Assembly (NCBI GenBank): GCA_017429205.1
Contig: JAFRPH010000091.1
Span: 1-14,097, forward strand
Source of the DNA: Bacteroidales bacterium
GTDB lineage: Bacteria; Bacteroidota; Bacteroidia; Bacteroidales; UBA932
DNA length: 14,097 nucleotides
Direction of reading: 5' to 3'
The position numbers were made by a program, and so were the translations under genes. Positions 1 through 7,323 of the stretch are shown here, one piece after another; within the stretch, counting starts at the first letter, position 1, and each line of letters starts with the position of its first letter. Under the pieces are notes generated by a model that saw nothing but the letters and a program-made list of their open reading frames with translations, did no database searches and had not been told where the DNA came from.

Positions 1-1
1 A

Positions 2-664
2 GACAATGGAAAGGCATTCGAGTGGTATGAAAAGTCTGCAGAGCAAGGAGATTCTGATGGCCAGCGTAAAGTGGGCTATTTTTATGATGAGGGTTTAGGT
101 GTGGAACAAGACTATGGGAAAGCTTTCGAGTGGTATGAGAAATCAGCGGAGCAGGATAATGCTATAGGCCAGTTCTTTCTGGGAACTATGTATGAAGATG
201 GCCATGGCGTGGAACAGGACTATGGAAAGGCTTTCGAGTGGTACCAGAAGGCTGCAGAACAGGGAAGTGCATTTGGCCAACTGTGCCTAGGAAATATTTA
301 CCAGGAAGGCCTTGGTGTAAAACAGGACTTTGAAACGGCAATCGAGTGGTATCAGAGGGCGGCCGAGCAGGGGAATGAATCCTCATATAACCAAATAGCG
401 TGGACTTATCATCTGTTGGGGAGGCATACCGAGGCTCTTCCTTGGGCGGAAAAGGCGGTTGAAGCGGACCCGGAAGATATGGACTCTATCGATACGCTGG
501 CAACTGTTTATGAAGAACTTGGGCGATATGAAGAGGCCTTGGAACAATTCGAGGATTGCTATCGGTTGTATAGGGAGAATGGTGACGACGAAGGGGCGAA
601 GGAGACGAGAACAAAGATCAACGCGCTAAAGCAGATAATGGCGCGTGCGGGTAACAGACGTTAG
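2..664 (+). CDS. Sel1-repeat / TPR protein, 5' end outside window
   Basis: The reading frame is open from the left edge (first full codon at base 2) to TAG at 662-664, so only the C-terminal ~220 residues are present. A GTG at 71 is merely internal, because the repeat pattern continues upstream of it. The protein shows Sel1-like repeats of 36 residues (108 nt): D-(N/Y)-G-K-A-F-E-W-Y units begin at bases 2, 110 and 218, with a diverged unit (DFETAIEWY) at 326. Each unit contains A-E-Q and G-x-G-V-x-Q-D signatures. The last ~100 residues (from about base 380) look like two TPR helical pairs. Sel1 repeats form alpha-solenoids that scaffold protein interactions; no enzymatic function is visible. 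The first three units are nearly identical at DNA level, suggesting recent expansion. The stop is tripled in frame (TAG TAG TAG, 662-670). GC is clearly lower than in the next gene. Confidence 0.9.
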   Translation, partial: DNGKAFEWYEKSAEQGDSDGQRKVGYFYDEGLGVEQDYGKAFEWYEKSAEQDNAIGQFFLGTMYEDGHGVEQDYGKAFEWYQKAAEQGSAFGQLCLGNIYQEGLGVKQDFETAIEWYQRAAEQGNESSYNQIAWTYHLLGRHTEALPWAEKAVEADPEDMDSIDTLATVYEELGRYEEALEQFEDCYRLYRENGDDEGAKETRTKINALKQIMARAGNRR

Positions 665-694
665 TAGTAGACGAATCAACAAATACTCCATAGT

Positions 695-2854
695 ATGAAG
701 AAAAGACTTCTTTTGCTGGCGGCCTTGCTGGCGGCGGCGGTCAGTTCCTTCGCACAGGTCCGGAATTACGGGATGGTCAATGACGGAACCCGCAGATTCC
801 TGGAAGAGGTGGATTATTCCGCCGACACCGCGTATGTCGTTTCTTTCGCCCGAGATTACAGGAAGAACCTGGGGGCGTCGGACCGGCCGAAGCCGGTGAC
901 GGTCGTGTGGGCGGAAGGGAACGCCGCCAAGGTGGCGGTCTCCTCGTCCCCGCTTTTCGAGGCGGTGACGGAGGTCCCGTTCGAGGCGGAGGAAGCCAAG
1001 ATCTATAACCTCGTCCCCGGGGTGAAGTACTTCTACAAGGTGCTGGACGGTGACGGGAAAGTCCTGACCACGGCCAGTTTCACGCCCATCGGCCCGCTGC
1101 GCATGATCGCCGGGGTCGCCTCCAATATGCGCGACCTGGGCGGCTGGAAGGCCGACGGCGGGCACATCGCCTATGGCAAGCTGTTCCGGGGCGCGGCGCT
1201 CAGCACCCGCCGGACGACGGAACGCGCCAAGGAGATCTTCAAGAAAGACCTGGGCATCTCCGTCGACCTGGACCTCCGCGGCATCAAGGAGAGCGAGGCG
1301 AACGTGGGCCCGGTCGTGGAAGGTGTGGAATACATCAAGTTCCCCGTGGAGAAGAACCTCGGGCGGGGCACCGGCAATACACAGGAGCTCTACCAGCAGG
1401 CGATCCGGGCCATCATCGGCTATCTGGGCGAGGGCCGGGCGGTGTATTTCCACTGCGCCGGCGGCGCGGACCGCACCGGCACCCTGGGCTTCCTCATCGA
1501 GGCGCTCCTGGGCGTGTCCGAGAGCGACATGTCCAAGGACTATGAGATCACGACCTTCTCCGGCATCAACACCCGCCTGCGGGACTTCCGCGACGACGGG
1601 AAGGAGACCCATATCCTGTACGAGGCGGTCCAGCATCTGCGCAAGTTCGGATGGCCCGAAGTGACGGACATCCACCAGCTCGTCTACAACTGGGCGACTA
1701 CGCGGCATTCCGCCAGCGTGGACCCGCTCACGCCGGAGGAGATTGCGCGCCTGCGCTCGTATCTGATCGAGAAAGACACCGTCGGCGTCCTTGCGGAGCC
1801 GACTCCCGCGACCACGAACCAGCCCGGCCAGGCGTTCCCGAAGGTCAATCCGGACCTGACGGCCGTGTTCCGCAACAGCTTCCCCGACGCGAAGGCTGTC
1901 GCCGTGAACGTGGGCGGGAAGAACTATCCGATGGCGAAGGGCGCGGACGGCCTCTGGGAGGCCAAGACGGAGCCCCTCGTGCCCGGTTTCCACTATTACA
2001 CGCTGAACGTGGACGGGAAGCGGGTCTCGGACCCGAACAGCCGGCTTTTCTTCGGCTCGGGCTTCTGGTCCAGCGGCATCGAAATTCCCGAGGCGGGGGT
2101 GGACTTCTACCTGGAGAAGGACGTCCCGCACGGGGAGATCCGCATCGAAAAATACAACTCCGCCCTGACGGGGGCGGAGCGCACCTGCTATGTCTATCTG
2201 CCGCCGCAGTACGCGTCCGAGCCGGCGCGCCGCTTCCCGGTGCTGTACCTGATGCACGGCGCCGGCGAGGATGAGACCGGCTGGGCCACCCAGGGGATGA
2301 TGCGGGACATCATGGACAACCTGATCGCGGAAAGCGCCTGCGAGCCGATGATCATCGTCTGCGAGCACGCCGTGGCGACGCTCGCCGGCGCCCAGCCCGC
2401 GGGCGGCTTCAACCTGTTCAATTTCGACGCTTTCGAGAAAGTGACGGTGGAGGAGACCGTTCCGACCTTCGACGCCCGCTTCCGCACGCTCACGGACCGC
2501 GACCACCGCGCCATCTGCGGCCTGTCGCTGGGCGGTTTCCAGGCCTATACGATCGGCCTGGACCATCCCGAGCTCTTCGGCTGGATCGGCGGCTTCAGCG
2601 GCTCCGGCCGCGGCCCGGGCGACCGCCGCGACAGCGAGATGTATCCGCAGTCCCTGAACGAGGACTACCACCTGCTGTACATCAGCATCGGCACGGACGA
2701 ACCCGCCCAGATGTATGCCGGCATCCGCGACCTGCACCTCGCCCTGGACAAGCTGGGCGTCAAGCACTTCTATTACGAATCCCCGGGCACGGGCCACGAA
2801 TGGCTCACTTGGCGGCGTTCCCTCCGCCAGTTCGCCCCGATGCTGTTCCGATAG
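695..2854 (+). CDS. Secreted tyrosine phosphatase-CBM48-esterase fusion
   Basis: This 719-residue protein begins with a Sec signal peptide (MKKR, a Leu/Ala core, likely cut after A20). Residues ~25-130 look like an Fn3-type beta domain. Residues ~135-350 match the DSP-like tyrosine phosphatase family Y_phosphatase3: NMRDLGG at 144-150, DLRG at 193-196, and the P-loop HCAGGADRTG at 253-262 with nucleophile C254 and R260. From ~378 there is a CBM48-like E-set domain, and residues ~479-719 form an esterase-D/CE1-like alpha/beta hydrolase. That domain has H521-G-A-G, GLSLGG with nucleophile S611, a likely acid D668 (SIGTD) and H701 (GTGHEW); this spacing resembles bacterial feruloyl esterases. 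Both active sites look intact, so two activities in the periplasm or outside the cell are inferred, plausibly an acyl esterase on hemicellulose plus a phosphatase of unknown substrate. It starts 30 nt after the Sel1 gene with no promoter match between them, so read-through from upstream is possible. Confidence 0.9.
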   Translation: MKKRLLLLAALLAAAVSSFAQVRNYGMVNDGTRRFLEEVDYSADTAYVVSFARDYRKNLGASDRPKPVTVVWAEGNAAKVAVSSSPLFEAVTEVPFEAEEAKIYNLVPGVKYFYKVLDGDGKVLTTASFTPIGPLRMIAGVASNMRDLGGWKADGGHIAYGKLFRGAALSTRRTTERAKEIFKKDLGISVDLDLRGIKESEANVGPVVEGVEYIKFPVEKNLGRGTGNTQELYQQAIRAIIGYLGEGRAVYFHCAGGADRTGTLGFLIEALLGVSESDMSKDYEITTFSGINTRLRDFRDDGKETHILYEAVQHLRKFGWPEVTDIHQLVYNWATTRHSASVDPLTPEEIARLRSYLIEKDTVGVLAEPTPATTNQPGQAFPKVNPDLTAVFRNSFPDAKAVAVNVGGKNYPMAKGADGLWEAKTEPLVPGFHYYTLNVDGKRVSDPNSRLFFGSGFWSSGIEIPEAGVDFYLEKDVPHGEIRIEKYNSALTGAERTCYVYLPPQYASEPARRFPVLYLMHGAGEDETGWATQGMMRDIMDNLIAESACEPMIIVCEHAVATLAGAQPAGGFNLFNFDAFEKVTVEETVPTFDARFRTLTDRDHRAICGLSLGGFQAYTIGLDHPELFGWIGGFSGSGRGPGDRRDSEMYPQSLNEDYHLLYISIGTDEPAQMYAGIRDLHLALDKLGVKHFYYESPGTGHEWLTWRRSLRQFAPMLFR

Positions 2855-2863
2855 GGGAGGAGA

Positions 2864-2894
2864 CTACCTGCTCTCCAGCAGGGAGCGCAGGTAG
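2864..2894. other. Inverted repeat at a convergent gene junction
   Basis: CTACCTGC (2864-2871) is mirrored by GCAGGTAG (2887-2894), and a smaller CTGC/GCAG pair lies inside. The repeat sits across the last codons of the S41 gene, 9 nt beyond the stop of the convergent esterase gene. It could help both transcripts end, but neither side has a T-tract, so a terminator role is only a guess. Confidence 0.3.
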
Positions 2895-4717
2895 TCGATG
2901 TCGAAATACTTCGAGTAATCCTTGACCGTCATGGAGTTCTCTTCGGAGACCTTCACCTCGACCGTTCCGTCGTTGGCGATCGGAATGTCCGGGGTGACGC
3001 CGCCGTCGATGTTCTCGCCGTCCAGCGTGTTCAGCCGGGCGCGGAAGGAGGAGATCTGGAAGCAGAAGCCGTCGGCCGTGCACATCGCCTGGATGGCGCA
3101 GGCGCCGCCGCCGGAGGTCGCGCCCATCACGGGAACGCCGGCGTCCTTGAGGATGGACGGGAACAGGTTGCCGCAGGAGAAGGACATCGGAGAGGTGAGG
3201 ACGGCGAAGTTGAGGTCGTAGCGGACGTCCTTGTCCGCCGCGTCGAACACGCCGTTGAAGTTGCGGTCCACCTCGTACTCCACGATCGACCGCTGGCCGG
3301 TGAGGGAGTTGTCCTGGCTGATGTAGCTCTTGTCCAGGATGAGGGAGGTCATCGCCAGGACGATGTCCGCGGAGCCGCCGCCGTTGGCGGTGATGTCGAT
3401 GACGAAGTTCTTCACCTCGGGATCGGCCGCGGCCTTCTTCAGCGCGTCCAGGAAGATGACCATGTCGTCGTTCGGCGCGTTTTCGACCGTGGGCATCGGG
3501 CCGGTGCCGGCGTAGTAGTCCTTCCAGGCCTGCTCATTCCGTTCGTTGAACGAGTCGAACACGCAGACGGCCGTATCGCCCTTCTTGACATAGGTCACGC
3601 CCTCGCCATAGACCTTCGGGCGCAGCGCCTCGACGGCCTGTCCGTCCGCCACCATCGCCCGCATGTCCATGACGGCGGACATCACCATCGCCATGACACC
3701 CTGGTTCGCCATCAGGCCCGCCTGGTATTCCTTGTACAATTCAGGATGGTCCGTGATCTTTCCGAGGGCGGAGGAGATGTCCATGGCGGTGTGGCCGTCG
3801 AAGTAGACGCCCGTCAGGCCGATCATCCCCAGCATATAGTCGGAGAACTTTTCCGAGAGCAGGAGCTTCTTGATGGCGGGACCGCTCTCGATATCCTCTT
3901 CGAGGGTCTTGTCCAGTCCCTTGGCCTTGAGCGCGTCGTTGTACTTGACCCGGCCGGGATAGCCGTAGAAGTGGTCCATCGCGAAGCACAGCTCCTTGTA
4001 ATTGAAGTCCGTCAGGTCGGCCGGGCGGATGGTCCGGGCTATGAGGGGCTTGTTGTAGTCGGGGTCGATTTCGGCGAGGCTCACTTCGTTGACCGACAGG
4101 TTGGCCACCACCTTCTCGCCGTTGAAGCCGGCGTGGTGGTAATAGAGGTCGGTGTACATGTCCGCCAGCGTGGCGAAGGGGAAATAGACGGCACCCTTGC
4201 CGTCGGCGTGGATATCGATGCCATAGGCGCCCATATCGAGCGTCGTGGTCGCCTTGAGCGGGAAGTAGGAGACCTTCTTGTAGCGGACGAACGGCATGCC
4301 GTCATAGTAGACATTGGCCATGCCGGGCTGCAGGAGGCCCATCTGGTTCGTGAAGGCCTCGAACTGGTCGGACACGAACACGTCGTCGTTGATGTTGACG
4401 GTCGCCGTCGCGTCGGCGTTGGCGAGGGTGTACTGGCCGGCGCCGGTGTGCGTGACGGTCATCGTGGATCCGGGAAGGACGATGGACTGGAAGTCCGCCG
4501 CCGAGATGTAGGCGACGTTCGGCATGTTGTCATAGAAACGGAGCGTCACCTGCCCGTCAGGGGCGATCTTGGTGACCACGGGCACGACGCGTTCGGTGTA
4601 ACTGCCCCCGTCGGGCATCTCGTCGGGAACGCGGTTCCGGTTGGCGTAGTACTTCGGGCTGCAGGAGACCGTGGCCACGAGGCTCACGAGCAGCAGAGGG
4701 AGGAATCTGGATTTCAT
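2864..4717 (-). CDS. S41-family peptidase, probable lipoprotein
   Basis: This 617-residue protein starts with a lipoprotein signal (Leu/Val core ending ATVSC, lipid-modified Cys19), so it is probably anchored in the cell envelope. The C-terminal half is a tail-specific-protease (S41) domain: DGHT with likely catalytic H309, the core strand leading to NGGGS (445-449), the nucleophile block SFSCGN with likely S514, and the family-typical GV-PDI near the end (NIDGGVTPDI). The position where CtpA/Tsp enzymes carry the catalytic Lys falls in SGGGACA and holds no Lys. This fits the S41B/tricorn-like branch, which uses other residues, rather than CtpA. No clear PDZ domain is visible; residues ~30-230 look beta-rich and lack a firm assignment. 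It has its own promoter (4763-4792). Substrate unknown; cleavage of envelope or imported peptides is an inference. Confidence 0.85.
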   Translation of the reverse strand: MKSRFLPLLLVSLVATVSCSPKYYANRNRVPDEMPDGGSYTERVVPVVTKIAPDGQVTLRFYDNMPNVAYISAADFQSIVLPGSTMTVTHTGAGQYTLANADATATVNINDDVFVSDQFEAFTNQMGLLQPGMANVYYDGMPFVRYKKVSYFPLKATTTLDMGAYGIDIHADGKGAVYFPFATLADMYTDLYYHHAGFNGEKVVANLSVNEVSLAEIDPDYNKPLIARTIRPADLTDFNYKELCFAMDHFYGYPGRVKYNDALKAKGLDKTLEEDIESGPAIKKLLLSEKFSDYMLGMIGLTGVYFDGHTAMDISSALGKITDHPELYKEYQAGLMANQGVMAMVMSAVMDMRAMVADGQAVEALRPKVYGEGVTYVKKGDTAVCVFDSFNERNEQAWKDYYAGTGPMPTVENAPNDDMVIFLDALKKAAADPEVKNFVIDITANGGGSADIVLAMTSLILDKSYISQDNSLTGQRSIVEYEVDRNFNGVFDAADKDVRYDLNFAVLTSPMSFSCGNLFPSILKDAGVPVMGATSGGGACAIQAMCTADGFCFQISSFRARLNTLDGENIDGGVTPDIPIANDGTVEVKVSEENSMTVKDYSKYFDIDYLRSLLESR

Positions 4718-4762
4718 GGCTTATCTTTTGTTTGTTTTGTGTACTAGTTCAGTAATACACCG

Positions 4763-4792
4763 CAAAGTTAAGGATGTTTTTCCAATATCCAA
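4763..4792 (-). promoter_or_regulatory. Bacteroidota-type promoter for the S41 gene
   Basis: Read on the - strand, TTG (4790-4792), a 19-nt spacer and TAACTTTG (4763-4770) match the -33/-7 pattern TTTG-N19-21-TAnnTTTG. The predicted start of transcription lies about 40 nt upstream of the ATG at 4717. Confidence 0.65.
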
Positions 4793-4803
4793 GAAAAAGT
4801 GCG

Positions 4804-4837
4804 AAAAAATGGAGGCAACCCGGAATGGGGCGCCTCC
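4804..4837 (-). terminator. Rho-independent terminator after blaR1
   Basis: On the - strand GGAGGC (from 4837-4832), with inner CCC/GGG pairing, is followed by GCCTCC (4816-4811) and then a run of six T (complement of A at 4804-4809). It lies 25 nt past the stop of the BlaR1-like gene and just upstream of the S41 promoter, so it separates the two transcription units. Confidence 0.75.
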
Positions 4838-4861
4838 GTTTGACGTTCGCCGGACCGGCGG

Positions 4862-6844
4862 TCAAATCGTTTCCGCCTCGCTGATGGAGAGGGGAACCAG
4901 GAGATTGATCTGAGCCCTTTCGTCGGCCGACAGGTCCTGCAGGCGCTTGCCATAGACTTCCTGCGCCTTTTCGTCCCGTACTTCCTCATAAACCTGCTTC
5001 AGCAGGCTCTGGATGCGCGTGTAGGCGCCATAACCGGTTCCGCGGTCGTGATGGAGCCCGAAGTGGGTCTCTTTGCCGTGCTGCTTCAGGAAAGCCTTTC
5101 CGAGGCGGACAATCTCCGCATCGTCCTGGACACGCCGGTTGCCCAGCATGACGGCGCCGAGGGAATTGATCCGGATCATCAGGATGGTCTCCCGGTCCAC
5201 TCCCTGGAACATTTCGTCCACGGTTTTGGCGACTTTTACCTTTCCATTTTCGGGAAGGGGTGGCATATACCGGGTAATCCCTTCCCGGCTGGAGGCCGAG
5301 GCATAGTTGACCTTCAGGGACTCCAATTTGCGCAGTTCGTTCTTCACGTCGTCGACGGCGCCCATAAGAACATCGTCCGCAGCCATGATCGTCACCGTCG
5401 TCTGGGGCTGACCTGCAGCATGGGGCGGAATGATGTCTTTCAGCTGTGACAAGGTATAAACCTTGCCTCCGCTTTCAATCGTTCCATCCTTCCGGATGTT
5501 CAGGACGACGGGAGAAGGGGTTTTCGATGACGTCCGAACCATGAAAACGACGGGCTGGATGAATGACATTTCGACGGGTTTCCCGTCTTTCATGGCCGGT
5601 GTCCATTCGGGAGACTTCGCGATCTGCTGGGCGACGATTCCGTCCAGCTGTTCGGAAACGCTCCAAAGAATGGTAATGTCTTTGACTTTTCCGTCGGTTC
5701 CGACCGTGAACTTCGCCAGGACCGTACCCTCATCGGTCTTGGCCTCGTCCGGATAGACGAGGCGGGTGTTCAGCCACCAGCTGAAATCCTCCAGGCAAAC
5801 CGCCTCCGTGTCCATGTCCGGATTCTTGATGGACGGCAGAGGATCTTTCTCCAACGATTTGTGGTGCCGGGGGGCCTCAGGGCCGCCATAGCCTATCACC
5901 ACAATTTCGGAAAGATAGCCCTGGGGCTTTTCCTCGGAAACGTTTTTTTCACTATCTTTGTCCACGGGGACATAGACAGTCCTTGCCTGCAGGCCGATGG
6001 CCAGGCAGACGAGCGGGAGCAGCCCAAGCGCCCGCAGCCCTCTCGAGAGAGGGGATCTGGATTTTGACATCATAGTAATACGATTTTTAAGGATACTGTG
6101 ATTAAAGCTGTTAGCAACTGAGTAGCCGCTCTTGCTGACAGCTTTTCTTATGAGCAGATATTGGTATTCCCGGAGGTCGGCGCCAGTGCGGAGCACGGCG
6201 TCGTCGGCCTCGTACTCGTGGAGTTCCTTGAGGTCCGCGCGGAGCATCCAGATGGCGGGATTGAACCATTGGAGGGCCGAGAGGACATCGACCAGGAGTA
6301 TTTCGATGGAGTGCCCATAAGCGATGTGCGCCTTTTCATGGGCAAGGATGGATTCGTGCGGGATCTCCCAGTCTTTCCGGGACAGGACGATATATTTCAT
6401 CCAGCTGAACGGGTCAATGTCCCGCTCGGTGACGAGAATCCGGCAGCCGTCTTCTTCCCGGACCGGTTCGCCCTGACGGATGATGCGGAGGATGGACAGG
6501 ATGGAGATGAGCACCCGGCCGAGGACGAAAGCCACTCCTGCCCAGAACAGGATGGTAAGCGCAACGTGCCACCAGGGCTCGGAGACCTGAACCAGCGGGG
6601 CCAGTTCCTGTTCCGGCAGTTCGGCGACCATGGCGGGTTCCGTCACGAGGTGCGCTGCCGTCTCCATCGGCTTATGGATGGTGATGATGCACAGCGGCAG
6701 CAGGAACGACAGGACTGCGGTTCCCACCAGTACAAAGCGGTTGAACCTGTGGATGGTTTCCTTCTTCAGCAGGAACCGGTAGAACAGGTAGAATACCAGC
6801 AGCGCAACCGCCACCTTGGCGTCATAGAGCAGGAAGTTTCTCAT
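4862..6844 (-). CDS. BlaR1-like M56 sensor with TonB and ExbD-like domains
   Basis: This 660-residue membrane sensor/protease pairs with the BlaI repressor. The N-terminal ~300 residues form the M56 domain: four predicted membrane segments (about 8-26, 38-58, 92-120, 280-298), zinc motif HEKAH at 169-173, and the downstream Glu ligand block HEYEADDAVL (209-218). Residues ~350-437 are a TonB C-terminal domain (YPDEA, TDGKVKD, W-PA--G-PV pattern). Residues ~443-517 resemble an ExbD periplasmic domain (KDGTI, G-K, VTIMAADDV). Residues ~523-660 resemble the C-terminal extension of a second Bacteroidota ExbD type (MPPLPE, DRGTGY at 600-605, VRDE, YGKRL, ISEAE). Neither ExbD-like part has its own transmembrane helix. 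By family knowledge, the protease responds to an envelope signal and leads to loss of BlaI; the signal here is unknown, and beta-lactam resistance should not be assumed. Its ATG overlaps the blaI stop (ATGA), implying coupled translation. Confidence 0.88.
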   Translation of the reverse strand: MRNFLLYDAKVAVALLVFYLFYRFLLKKETIHRFNRFVLVGTAVLSFLLPLCIITIHKPMETAAHLVTEPAMVAELPEQELAPLVQVSEPWWHVALTILFWAGVAFVLGRVLISILSILRIIRQGEPVREEDGCRILVTERDIDPFSWMKYIVLSRKDWEIPHESILAHEKAHIAYGHSIEILLVDVLSALQWFNPAIWMLRADLKELHEYEADDAVLRTGADLREYQYLLIRKAVSKSGYSVANSFNHSILKNRITMMSKSRSPLSRGLRALGLLPLVCLAIGLQARTVYVPVDKDSEKNVSEEKPQGYLSEIVVIGYGGPEAPRHHKSLEKDPLPSIKNPDMDTEAVCLEDFSWWLNTRLVYPDEAKTDEGTVLAKFTVGTDGKVKDITILWSVSEQLDGIVAQQIAKSPEWTPAMKDGKPVEMSFIQPVVFMVRTSSKTPSPVVLNIRKDGTIESGGKVYTLSQLKDIIPPHAAGQPQTTVTIMAADDVLMGAVDDVKNELRKLESLKVNYASASSREGITRYMPPLPENGKVKVAKTVDEMFQGVDRETILMIRINSLGAVMLGNRRVQDDAEIVRLGKAFLKQHGKETHFGLHHDRGTGYGAYTRIQSLLKQVYEEVRDEKAQEVYGKRLQDLSADERAQINLLVPLSISEAETI

Positions 6845-7206
6845 TGCTGTTCTCCTTTTTCGACCAGGTCGATGAGCTCTTTCAGCTGCTCCACCGTAAT
6901 CTTCTCCTCCTTCACCAGGGCCGACACCGCGCTCAGGTAGGAGTTGTCGAAATACTTGTCGATCAGCCCGATGAGCGACCGCTGCTTGTACTCCTCCTTG
7001 GTGACTTTGGCGAAGTACTGATAGGTGGGGCCGTAGGCCTTATGGTCGATGAAGCCTTCTTCCTGCAGGTTGCGCACCTGGGTGGAAAGCGTGGAGAAAT
7101 GGGGTCTGGGTTCCGGGTAAAGCTCGCGTAACTCCCTGACAAACAGGGGGCCCTTCTCCCAGAAGTGCTCCATGATGATCTCTTCTTTCTTGGTCAGTCG
7201 TTTCAT
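6841..7206 (-). CDS. BlaI/MecI/CopY-family transcriptional repressor
   Basis: This 121-residue protein is the usual length for BlaI/MecI. It opens with MKRLTKKEEIIMEHFWEKGP and shows the family winged-helix features: VRELRELYP, then PHFSTLSTQVRNLQEEGFI (recognition helix ~37-52), then the wing (KAYGPTYQYFAKV). A C-terminal helical dimerisation part follows (from ~residue 80). It would bind palindromic operators as a dimer and repress its own operon until the BlaR1-type partner signals. The start is fixed by a strong GGAGG Shine-Dalgarno (complement of 7213-7217), unusual in this window, and by a promoter at 7226-7255 overlapped by palindromes. Its stop overlaps the start of the sensor gene by 4 nt. 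Confidence 0.93.
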   Translation of the reverse strand: MKRLTKKEEIIMEHFWEKGPLFVRELRELYPEPRPHFSTLSTQVRNLQEEGFIDHKAYGPTYQYFAKVTKEEYKQRSLIGLIDKYFDNSYLSAVSALVKEEKITVEQLKELIDLVEKGEQQ

Positions 7207-7225
7207 GATCGTCCTCCTTTTTCTG

Positions 7226-7255
7226 CAAATATAGCTATAATTTTTAGCTACACAA
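7226..7255 (-). promoter_or_regulatory. blaI-blaR1 promoter
   Basis: On the - strand TTG (7253-7255), exactly 19 nt, and TATATTTG (7226-7233) match the Bacteroidota -33/-7 consensus. The -7 box shares bases with the palindrome at 7230-7239 and the -33 box shares bases with the one at 7254-7271, an arrangement expected for autorepression. The leader would be only ~13 nt and contains the GGAGG site. Confidence 0.75.
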
Positions 7256-7295
7256 CTATTTTTGTATAGTTTTGTGCTTATTTTTTATAGCTATA
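7230..7295. promoter_or_regulatory. Symmetric triple-palindrome operator region
   Basis: Two identical self-complementary decamers TATAGCTATA lie at 7230-7239 and 7286-7295. Midway is the inverted repeat AACTAT-N6-ATAGTT (7254-7271), which extends by a further ACA/TGT pair (7250-7252 and 7273-7275). The three centres are at 7234.5, 7262.5 and 7290.5, exactly 28 bp apart, so the whole block is mirror-symmetric. The left and central elements overlap the blaI promoter boxes. They are the best candidate BlaI operators, though neither is the classic TACA/TGTA core; a looser TACA-N10-TGTA pair exists at 7249-7266. Confidence 0.65.
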
Positions 7296-7297
7296 GG

Positions 7298-7316
7298 GGA
7301 GGACGATGATGAAACG
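7298..7316 (+). repeat. Inverted copy of the blaI start region
   Basis: GGAGGACGATGATGAAACG on the + strand matches, at 18 of 19 bases, the - strand sequence of the blaI Shine-Dalgarno and first codons (complement of 7199-7217, GGAGGACGATCATGAAACG). The similarity stops at 7316, a few bases before the stop codon of the SASA-GH51 gene (7324). It looks like the leftover 5' end of a divergent gene whose body has been lost. Confidence 0.6.
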
Positions 7317-7323
7317 GCGTCCG

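Noticed and set aside
626..2797. Long - strand ORF (723 codons) opposite the phosphatase-esterase gene
   Set aside because: The + strand frame has a signal peptide and two complete catalytic domains; the reverse frame has Val/Arg/Gly-rich shadow composition and no family match.
3746..4747. + strand ORF (333 codons) opposite the S41 gene
   Set aside because: Val/Gly/Arg-rich shadow without any motif; the - strand frame carries a lipobox and the S41 motifs.
4862..7206. Calling the BlaI-BlaR1 pair a beta-lactam resistance operon
   Set aside because: No beta-lactamase or penicillin-binding protein gene is adjacent, and the sensor has TonB/ExbD-like parts instead of the penicillin-binding sensor domain.
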